33,448 nucleotides of DNA, taken from contig NZ_SLUB01000051.1 of NCBI RefSeq assembly GCF_004799755.1, forward strand, positions 1-33,448, read 5' to 3'. The stretch's first letter is position 1; every line of letters begins with the position of its first letter. The stretch is from Bacillus timonensis. GTDB lineage: Bacteria; Bacillota; Bacilli; Bacillales; Bacillaceae_L. Below are positions 27,259-33,448 of the stretch, piece after piece. Below the pieces are notes generated by a model. That model made no database searches. It was not told the origin of the DNA and was given only the letters and a program-made list of their open reading frames with translations. A program made the position numbers and the translations under genes.

Positions 27259-28372
27259 AGTATGGTTCACCTTAATTGGGCTTATCGCGTTGCTACTCTT
27301 TCTAACGTATTTTATTGAATCATATAACCCAAAGGCGTATCCACATTATGTTTCTGATTCACCTTCTCCAACCGGTGTAAAAGCGATTTATACATATTTA
27401 GACGATGAGCATAAGGTTAAAAAATGGTCACATTCACCAAACCTTCTTACCAACGAAGATGCAAATCAAGTTCTTATAATGGTGGAACCTTATTTCACTC
27501 CAGAACAGGAAGAGGCGGATGGGTATCTTGATTTTATAAAGGCTGGAAACAAAATTGTTTTGTTTAAATCAAATCCACGAGGGATGTTTGATAGTAAAAC
27601 CCTTCCAGTAGAAACCGACCCTTTTAATGAGGAAGCAATTACCATCAAAAACAAAGATGGGAAAGAATTTGATGCCTTTTTCCAAGCCACAAATAGAATC
27701 ATTCCTAGTGAAAGAGAAAAGGTACTATTAGAGGATGATGTCGGTGTAATAGCAACAAGTCAAAATATAGGTGAAGGTGAACTCATCACGACCATTTCAC
27801 CAGAGTGGATATTGAATGGCAATCTATCAAACTATGATCATATTCCATTGGTATTATCATTGATTGAAGATCATGATGTTTCCGTTTATTATTTTGATGA
27901 ATATGTTCACGGAACGAAAAATGCTTCTACAGTTACAACCTTATACCCTGCTTGGTTTTTAGTCTTACTTTTACAAGGTGGAATTATCGTTTTACTTTGG
28001 GTTTGGTACAAAGGTAAACGGTTTGGACCAGTTATTGTTCCCCGTGAAGAAACAGTCCGATATAGTGACGAAAGTATTCGAGCATTGAGCGCATGGTATT
28101 TAAGAGGGCGTTACTACCATGAATCTATAAATATTCAAGCAGATTACGTGAAGCAGCTTTTACAGGAGAAATGGGGGATTCCATTTCAGCGGGATTGGTC
28201 AGACCTTTCTACCAAATTGGTTCAACGATGGACTAGAAAAAATGAAAGGGATATTAAACAATATCTTGATGACCTCACAAAAATAGTAAAGACTGAAAAA
28301 CTATCCAAACAAGATTATTTGATATGGTCAAATAAATTAGATGAATTACGAAAAGAGGTGGAGAAAGGATGA
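27245..28372 (+). CDS. DUF4350 family membrane protein
   Basis: A protein of 375 residues. It has an N-terminal membrane span (about residues 6-24), an extracytoplasmic DUF4350-type domain in the middle (DSPSPTGVKAIYTYL opening, then a GATase-like fold), a second span near 236-258 (LVLLLQGGIIVLLWVWY), and a cytoplasmic C-terminal part. DUF4350 domains are found in the MoxR/DUF58 gene cluster of Actinobacteria and Bacilli. GGAGGAAAGGAG gives the start at 27245, inside the previous gene. It overlaps moxR by four bases. No enzyme function can be assigned. Confidence 0.8.
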   Translation: MQNRKVWFTLIGLIALLLFLTYFIESYNPKAYPHYVSDSPSPTGVKAIYTYLDDEHKVKKWSHSPNLLTNEDANQVLIMVEPYFTPEQEEADGYLDFIKAGNKIVLFKSNPRGMFDSKTLPVETDPFNEEAITIKNKDGKEFDAFFQATNRIIPSEREKVLLEDDVGVIATSQNIGEGELITTISPEWILNGNLSNYDHIPLVLSLIEDHDVSVYYFDEYVHGTKNASTVTTLYPAWFLVLLLQGGIIVLLWVWYKGKRFGPVIVPREETVRYSDESIRALSAWYLRGRYYHESINIQADYVKQLLQEKWGIPFQRDWSDLSTKLVQRWTRKNERDIKQYLDDLTKIVKTEKLSKQDYLIWSNKLDELRKEVEKG

Positions 28373-29298
28373 GACCAGAACTTGCATCCTTACTAGAGAA
28401 ATATGAGCAACGAATACTAGGTCAAAATATGAATCTCAGACTTTTACTTTCTGCCATTCTAGCTGGCGGTCATGTCTTAATTGAAGGTGTTCCAGGAACC
28501 GGAAAAACACAAATGGTACGAACTCTCGCCACTTTACTTGGCGGGGATTTTAACCGAATCCAGTTTACACCTGATCTTTTACCAAGTGATATTACAGGAA
28601 GTATGATTTACAACATGAAGGAAGGGCGTTTTGAAACGTTAAAAGGCCCCGTTTTTACAAATGTCCTTTTAGCGGATGAAATTAACCGTACACCTGCTAA
28701 AACCCAGGCTGCCTTGTTAGAAGCCATGGAAGAAAAACAGGTTACGATTCAAGGAGAGACATACAAATTACCTGAGGTTTTCTTTGTTGTAGCTACACAG
28801 AACCCTATTGAATTTGAGGGAACCTACCGACTACCAGAGGCTCAACAGGACCGTTTTTTATTTAAACTTTCAATCGACTTTCCTGCTTTTAATGACGAAA
28901 AAAATGTTGTCAAACAGGTTGTTGAACAAAAATTCTATAATGATGTAGCATCTAGTGTACTTGATTTAACCACCTTTTTATCCATACGCAATGAAATTGA
29001 AAAAGTTATTTTAGGTGACGGTGTTCTCGATTATATAATGCAAATTGTACGGAAAACGAGGGAATCTGAAACCATTCGATTCGGAGCAAGCACAAGGGCC
29101 GCTATTTCGATTGCGAAGGCTGCACAGGCTTGGGCATATTTGGCTGGGCGAGATTATATCACACCAGATGATGTGAAATTGGTTTCAAAGCCCGCGTTAA
29201 GGCATCGGATTCAGTTATCTCCACATGCAGAATTGGAGGGAATCACCATTGACGAAATCATTGAAAAACTTGTGGGATCGGTTCCTGTTCCTCGATAG
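28369..29298 (+). CDS. MoxR family AAA+ ATPase
   Basis: A chaperone-like ATPase of 309 residues. Walker A is GVPGTGKT (around residue 42), Walker B is LLADEINRTPAKTQ, and sensor I is FVVATQNPIEFEGTYRLPEAQQDRF. MoxR proteins act with VWA-domain partners to mature or insert other protein complexes; the next gene encodes a DUF58 protein with a VWA-like fold, the standard partner. Its B. subtilis counterpart is YeaC. ATG 28369 overlaps the previous stop. A second start for DUF58 lies inside its 3' end, 50 bases before the stop. Confidence 0.92.
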   Translation: MRPELASLLEKYEQRILGQNMNLRLLLSAILAGGHVLIEGVPGTGKTQMVRTLATLLGGDFNRIQFTPDLLPSDITGSMIYNMKEGRFETLKGPVFTNVLLADEINRTPAKTQAALLEAMEEKQVTIQGETYKLPEVFFVVATQNPIEFEGTYRLPEAQQDRFLFKLSIDFPAFNDEKNVVKQVVEQKFYNDVASSVLDLTTFLSIRNEIEKVILGDGVLDYIMQIVRKTRESETIRFGASTRAAISIAKAAQAWAYLAGRDYITPDDVKLVSKPALRHRIQLSPHAELEGITIDEIIEKLVGSVPVPR

Positions 29299-30607
29299 GG
29301 GGATACTGCCTACAACGAGGTTGATTTTAGTTTTCCTATTACTTTCAATTGGATTTTTGGTGTTGTCATCATTTGGGTTCTCATGGGGACTGATCATAGC
29401 TCTTAATCTATTTGTTCTTTTTGGAAGTTTAGTTGATCTATTTTTTTCACCTAGAAAAAAGGATTTATCTGCCAATCGCAAAGTATCGTCTGAAATGGAG
29501 AGAGGACTTCCAACTCTGATTGAGGTTGAAATATCCAACAATTCTATATACGGTCTTTCCTATCGATTTGTAGATGGTATTCCAGATTCCTTTACGAATT
29601 CCTTTCCTATCAAAGGAAGGATTTCTGGTGGGACGACTTCACGAATCACTTACCAAATAGAAGCAATGGAACGCGGTGATTATCAAATTAAAAGGCTATT
29701 TTTTCGTTACAAAAGTGTACTTGGTTTGTGGGAAAAACAACTAACTTTTACGATAGAAGACCACGTAAAAGTTATTCCTGATCTTTCAGAAACTAGGCAA
29801 TACCTGGAAAATGCACAGAAATTTTTATTGTATCAAGGTGTAAAAATTCGCAAGCAACAAACCGGAACAGGTGAATTTTCTAAAATCAGAAGTTATGTCG
29901 TCGGTGATGATCCACGAACAATCAATTGGAGACAAACTGCTAAATTACATGAAGTCATGACAAATGAGTATGAACCAGAGCATGGAAAGTATATTACGAT
30001 ATTACTTGACTGTGGCAGAATGATGGGGGCAGAGTTAGAAAAAGGGAACCGTCTAGAAAGAGCGATTGAGTCCGCACTTACTGTAGCGACAGCAGCTCTT
30101 CAAAATGGAGATTATGTATCCATGCTAGCTTTTTCAACAAATGTAAAAGTTTTTGTTCCAGCCGGAAAAGGGATCACACATCTTCAAACGATTTTAAAAG
30201 CGATTTATAATGTTAAGGTAGATGCTGTTGAATCAAATTATGGCGCTGTTTTATCTTACTTAGAAACGGTCCAAAAAAAGCGGAGTCTGCTTTTAATGTT
30301 TAGTGATGTCCAAACGTTTGTGCGGGAAGAAAGTGCGTTGGTTTATTTACGAAAATTACGAAAAAGGCATTATTTTCTAATGGTTGGTGTAGAGGATGAA
30401 ACTCTAAACCAGAGGATTAATGAGAAGCCGACAACTATTCAAAAAGCGATGCTAAAAAGTATGGCACAGCAGCAAATGCTTGTAAAAAAGAGAGAAAAAC
30501 AAAAATGGGAAAACCAAGGCCTCATGATGATAGAGGCCAAGGAGGATAAGTTAGCAGTTACAGCTGTTTCCTATTATATTGATATTATGAATCGGAATTT
30601 GCTGTAG
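29249..30607 (+). CDS. DUF58 family protein (VWA-like), MoxR partner
   Basis: A protein of 452 residues with two adjacent membrane spans near the N-terminus (about residues 18-60), a beta-rich domain, then the DUF58 core (FSKIRSYVVGDDPRTINWRQTAKLHEVMTNEYEPE). The VWA-like half contains LLDCGRMMG, in which the first metal-coordinating Ser of DxSxS is replaced by Cys-Gly. GGAGGG eight bases upstream selects TTG 29249, which lies inside moxR. The counterpart is B. subtilis YeaD. Its last 23 bases overlap the convergent SpoIIM-like gene. Confidence 0.85.
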   Translation: MTKSLKNLWDRFLFLDRGILPTTRLILVFLLLSIGFLVLSSFGFSWGLIIALNLFVLFGSLVDLFFSPRKKDLSANRKVSSEMERGLPTLIEVEISNNSIYGLSYRFVDGIPDSFTNSFPIKGRISGGTTSRITYQIEAMERGDYQIKRLFFRYKSVLGLWEKQLTFTIEDHVKVIPDLSETRQYLENAQKFLLYQGVKIRKQQTGTGEFSKIRSYVVGDDPRTINWRQTAKLHEVMTNEYEPEHGKYITILLDCGRMMGAELEKGNRLERAIESALTVATAALQNGDYVSMLAFSTNVKVFVPAGKGITHLQTILKAIYNVKVDAVESNYGAVLSYLETVQKKRSLLLMFSDVQTFVREESALVYLRKLRKRHYFLMVGVEDETLNQRINEKPTTIQKAMLKSMAQQQMLVKKREKQKWENQGLMMIEAKEDKLAVTAVSYYIDIMNRNLL

Positions 30608-31565
30608 CTTCTTTTCTCATTAAAAAGAGTTTCCCAGTCAAGATGTAGAGGATTAACCCAATTACTGTAATAAATGCAACGGCGTATTTGGCTTCAAGCG
30701 AAATGGTCGAAGGTGTGATAAAGCCTTCGATGATACCAGCAATGACAAATAAAGGAATTGTGCCTAGAAGAAGTTGAACAGAGCGTTTCGCCTGTACCTT
30801 TAGCAGATAACCTCTTGTGTACGGACCTGGGACTAGTAGCTTGTATCCCATTAACAGGCCAGCTCCACCTGCTATAAATATAGCCGTAAGCTCGATCATC
30901 CCATGTGGGACGATATATGCCCAAAAATCATACGTTTTTCCATAATGCCAAAACAATCCAGCCAGCGCCCCGACGATGATACCGTTATAGATTAAAACAT
31001 AGACGGTTAACAACCCAAAGGTTATTCCGCTAGCAAACGCAAGGATTGCAACCTGAATATTATTTGTCATGATACTTGCTGACATGAGAGATGAATCAAC
31101 TTCACCATCTTGACTACCCAAATAGTCTGGATCAACTCCTTGAGCTATTTCTGCTGGCAAAATAGAAAACATATGGAGTGGATCCTGTAGGACTGAAAAA
31201 AAGCTGCCAACGGCACCTATAGTAAACAAAACAAAAGCAACAACTACAAATTTCCATTGCTCAAGTAAGAGTCCGATAAATTTCGTACTAAAGAAATAGC
31301 GAATTTGTTGAAAGCTTGAAACCTGATCCTTATATAATAGATTATGTGCCTTTGACACAAGACCATTTAAATAAGGAGTAATCTCCTCATTTGGGAAATA
31401 GGTTTGACTATAGGAAAGATGCCCGGCGCATTTTTGGTAAAGTCTATGAAACTCGTTAATTTCGTAGCTGCTATGAGATTTTCTGCGCTTATTCAAAATA
31501 AATATCATTTGCTCAAGCTGCTTCCACTCATCTCGGTGCTGTTTGACAAATTGTTTCATGTTCAA
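30585..31565 (-). CDS. SpoIIM/DUF95-like membrane protein
   Basis: A protein of 326 residues with a charged N-terminal helical part (1-100) and about five membrane spans (near 110-130, 165-195, 200-225, 235-250, 260-310). It carries the DUF95/SpoIIM pattern (NNIQVAILAFASGITFGLLTVYVLIYNG, then YIVPHGMIELTAIFIAGGAGLLMG). SpoIIM helps peptidoglycan remodelling in engulfment, but this member is linked to the MoxR cluster and may be a general envelope protein. GAGGTG eight bases before TTG 31565 suggests that start; ATG 31559 is possible. It is convergent with DUF58 with overlapping ends and no terminator between. Confidence 0.85.
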   Translation of the reverse strand: MNMKQFVKQHRDEWKQLEQMIFILNKRRKSHSSYEINEFHRLYQKCAGHLSYSQTYFPNEEITPYLNGLVSKAHNLLYKDQVSSFQQIRYFFSTKFIGLLLEQWKFVVVAFVLFTIGAVGSFFSVLQDPLHMFSILPAEIAQGVDPDYLGSQDGEVDSSLMSASIMTNNIQVAILAFASGITFGLLTVYVLIYNGIIVGALAGLFWHYGKTYDFWAYIVPHGMIELTAIFIAGGAGLLMGYKLLVPGPYTRGYLLKVQAKRSVQLLLGTIPLFVIAGIIEGFITPSTISLEAKYAVAFITVIGLILYILTGKLFLMRKEATANSDS

Positions 31566-31668
31566 TGTCTAATCACCTCTTGAAATAGCAATAACCTTAT
31601 TATAGTAATTTTAGAGAAAAATAGAAACTACGAATGTAAAAAAACAACCAGAAAAAGGGGGGGCTTTT

Positions 31669-32475
31669 TTGAGTCAAGAATTGACCAAAATTAAAACACC
31701 TGAGTTTGTTTCCATTCAATTTCAGTTAGCAGGGGTAGGTAGCCGAGCTGCAGCTTTTTTACTTGATACATTGATATTGTCAATGGCGAGTTTTCTAATT
31801 TTATTTACCTTATTGCTTATTTTACACGGAGTATCCGATTTTTGGTTGCTTGGTGAATCGTTTTTTTCTGGACCAGTAGCCATAGCCATTATATTGTTAT
31901 TCCTATTAAACTGGGGTTATTTTTTTCTGCTTGAATTTTTTGCTGGAGGCAAGACGATTGGAAAAAGACTTGTTGGAATTCGTGTCATTCAAGAAAACGG
32001 GCATAGTATAACATTGTTATCAAGTTTTATCCGGAACTTTCTACGCATTATTGATTCCTTGCCAGCATCCTACTTTTTGGGAATAATCATGATCTTCTTT
32101 CACCCAAAGCATAAACGATTGGGTGACCTTGTTGCGGGTACAATTGTTATCCATGAAAGGCGAGCGAAAAATCTAAAAAAACAAAGTCCACTTGAAAAGG
32201 AAATTCAAAGACGTGGTCTTAGGAAGGATTCAATTACAATCGATCAGTGGACAATAAAATCCTTCGGAAACAAGGAGTGGAAGCTGCTGCAAACTTATTG
32301 CAATCGATTTTTACAACTAAAAGATGATGTGAAAGACAGAAGAACAAAACAAATTGCCGATATTTTGTTACCAAAGGCAGGTATTGACGTAGCGAGTAAA
32401 ACATATGAGCAATTAGAAAATGAGTTATTAGTCCTATATCTCAATTTACGTGAAGAATGGGAATTTGAACTATAA
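31669..32475 (+). CDS. RDD family membrane protein
   Basis: A protein of 268 residues. The N-terminal RDD domain has the opening GVGSRAAAFLLDTLIL, two further spans (about 56-90), GKRLVGIRVIQENG, the NFLRIIDSLP motif, and ends in HPKHKRLGDLVAGTIVI. The C-terminal 110 residues are soluble, basic and helical. RDD proteins are thought to be transporters or sensors in the membrane. AAAGGGGGGG precedes TTG 31669. It is divergent from the SpoIIM-like gene in a 103-base gap, a layout also seen in the actinobacterial MoxR loci, so it probably belongs to the same functional group. Confidence 0.85.
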   Translation: MSQELTKIKTPEFVSIQFQLAGVGSRAAAFLLDTLILSMASFLILFTLLLILHGVSDFWLLGESFFSGPVAIAIILLFLLNWGYFFLLEFFAGGKTIGKRLVGIRVIQENGHSITLLSSFIRNFLRIIDSLPASYFLGIIMIFFHPKHKRLGDLVAGTIVIHERRAKNLKKQSPLEKEIQRRGLRKDSITIDQWTIKSFGNKEWKLLQTYCNRFLQLKDDVKDRRTKQIADILLPKAGIDVASKTYEQLENELLVLYLNLREEWEFEL

Positions 32476-32534
32476 ACGCTTCAATTAGTGTGTTTTGTAA
32501 TACCCGTTAATCCAATATAACTTCCTACTTTAGA

Positions 32535-32563
32535 CTGACATCCTAGTAATTAAACTGTATAAT
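32535..32563 (+). promoter_or_regulatory. Promoter of the amidase gene
   Basis: CTGACA (32535-32540) and a consensus TATAAT (32558-32563) are separated by exactly 17 nt. They lie about 90 bases before the gene start. Confidence 0.7.
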
Positions 32564-32652
32564 TAATCTCATAAAACAAGAAATTGTAATATATATAGGC
32601 GATAATACCCACAAAAGCTAGGATTAAGTTGAAAGCAGGAGATTTGGAAAAC

Positions 32653-33327
32653 ATGGAATGGAAGAAAATTTGTATGGGCTGCATACTTACTACTCTGTTG
32701 TTCGGCTGTGCAGCACAAACTAAGGAAGTAAAAGTTGAGAATACGGAGGTAGACGTGGCCCAAGAAGAGATCATTGCAACTACCATTAAATCTTTGCCTC
32801 TCGATCATTCGGAAAAGCGCATAAACGAAATTACACATCTAATGATCCATTTTATTAGTAATGCCGGACTCAAACCTGAAGATCCCTATAATGTAGATGA
32901 TGTCTATTCTATTTTTGAAGAATATGGTCTTTCGGTTCATTATCTAATCGATCGCAAGGGAGAAATATATAGTCTGGTACCTGAAGATAGAGTCGCTTAT
33001 CATGCCGGAAAAGGGAGTTTGCCGGATTTCCCTGAATACGATAATAAAATGAATCAATATTCGATAGGTATTGAGCTCATTGCAATAGGAACTAAAGAAG
33101 AGATGACAGGGATAATAGGAGAAGAGACGTATAATCAAATTGATCCCGCGCTTGTTGGCTATACGGATGCCCAATACCAATCATTACAGCAATTAGTAGA
33201 TAATATCTTGGAGAGAAATCCAACTATTTTACCTGACAGAAGTCATGTGATCGGGCACGATGAATATGCACCGGGACGAAAAACAGACCCTGGTTCCCTA
33301 TTTGATTGGACAAGAATCGGATTTTGA
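32653..33327 (+). CDS. Lipoprotein N-acetylmuramoyl-L-alanine amidase (Amidase_2)
   Basis: A protein of 224 residues. The N-terminal lipoprotein signal ends in a lipobox LLFGC (Cys about residue 19), after which it would be lipidated and held on the outer face of the membrane. The Amidase_2 (T7-lysozyme-like) domain has Zn ligands visible as His in HLMIHFIS and His in VIGHDEYAP, with the DPG motif (RKTDPGSLF) and the IGIELIA strand. It would cut the amide bond between muramic acid and L-alanine in the cell wall, in recycling, growth or lysis. AGGAG 11 bases before ATG 32653 is loose but the lipobox fits; upstream in-frame TTG codons are less likely. A strong terminator follows. Confidence 0.87.
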   Translation: MEWKKICMGCILTTLLFGCAAQTKEVKVENTEVDVAQEEIIATTIKSLPLDHSEKRINEITHLMIHFISNAGLKPEDPYNVDDVYSIFEEYGLSVHYLIDRKGEIYSLVPEDRVAYHAGKGSLPDFPEYDNKMNQYSIGIELIAIGTKEEMTGIIGEETYNQIDPALVGYTDAQYQSLQQLVDNILERNPTILPDRSHVIGHDEYAPGRKTDPGSLFDWTRIGF

Positions 33328-33347
33328 CTTTATGTATTTTACTTTAG

Positions 33348-33393
33348 AAAACCATTTCTTTAAAGGAGACTTCAATTTATAGAAATGGTTTTT
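33348..33393 (+). terminator. Terminator after the amidase gene
   Basis: AAAACCATTTCT (33348-33359) pairs perfectly with AGAAATGGTTTT (33381-33392). The 21-nt loop is long but the 12-bp stem is strong. It is followed by a short T-run. Confidence 0.75.
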
Positions 33394-33429
33394 AATTTCG
33401 AAATAATTTGAAAATAGTATGAATATTCC

Positions 33430-33448
33430 CTGTCTCTTATACACATCT
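33430..33448. other. Tn5/Nextera mosaic-end adapter sequence
   Basis: The last 19 bases, CTGTCTCTTATACACATCT, equal the Tn5 transposase mosaic end used in Nextera library preparation. This is residual adapter at a contig end and not part of the organism. It also shows that the right limit of the window is an assembly break. Confidence 0.95.

Overview
The window looks like a whole draft contig from a low-GC, Gram-positive, spore-former-type member of the Bacillaceae, probably outside the B. subtilis and B. cereus groups. The evidence is low-GC sequence, strong AGGAGG-type ribosome binding sites, frequent TTG/GTG starts, U-tailed hairpin terminators, and Bacillus-type systems: DesK/DesR with a desaturase, HutP-controlled hut genes, YhgE, CadC/CadA and a manganese-dependent PpaC. 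The last 19 bases are the Tn5/Nextera mosaic-end sequence, so the right edge is a contig end with untrimmed adapter.

Layout. 1-344: hairpins, then a promoter with a CcpA-type cre site. 345-2090: cstA. 2160-3384: a small protein ending in Cys-Cys plus a single-domain ArsA/Get3-like ATPase. 3425-3625 (-): small membrane protein. 3901-5216: small acidic protein, then ppaC. 5262-5852 (-): guanylate-kinase-like protein. 6160-8997: des-desK-desR, membrane-fluidity control. 9082-9255: orphan tatA. 9520-11646: yhge-type membrane protein. 11754-14161: aldo-keto reductase, DinB-like protein and a two-subunit MaoC-like dehydratase. 14298-20309: hutP, a HutP-type attenuator, then hutH, hutU, hutI and hutG, the complete route from histidine to glutamate but with no hutM permease. 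20383-21174: nucleotidyltransferase. 21274-23749: cadC-cadA metal resistance. 23766-24205 (-): two very small genes. 24388-25509: FAD oxidoreductase. 25674-32475: a MoxR / DUF58 / DUF4129 / DUF4350 / SpoIIM-like / RDD envelope cluster. 32653-33327: lipoprotein amidase.

The most notable observation is in cadA. The frame is open from an ATG overlapping cadC through the whole ATPase except for one TGA, which sits exactly at the first Cys of the N-terminal metal-binding CxxC motif. A perfect 6-bp hairpin whose loop begins with G follows 21 nt after the TGA. This fits a bacterial selenocysteine insertion element, so the gene may encode a selenocysteine (UxxC) CadA. A simple nonsense mutation remains the main alternative. 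Other points of interest are the HutP attenuator, the Cys-Cys protein/ArsA pair, the altered P-loop of the guanylate-kinase-like protein, the actinobacterial-style MoxR cluster, and two small reverse-strand genes behind cadA.
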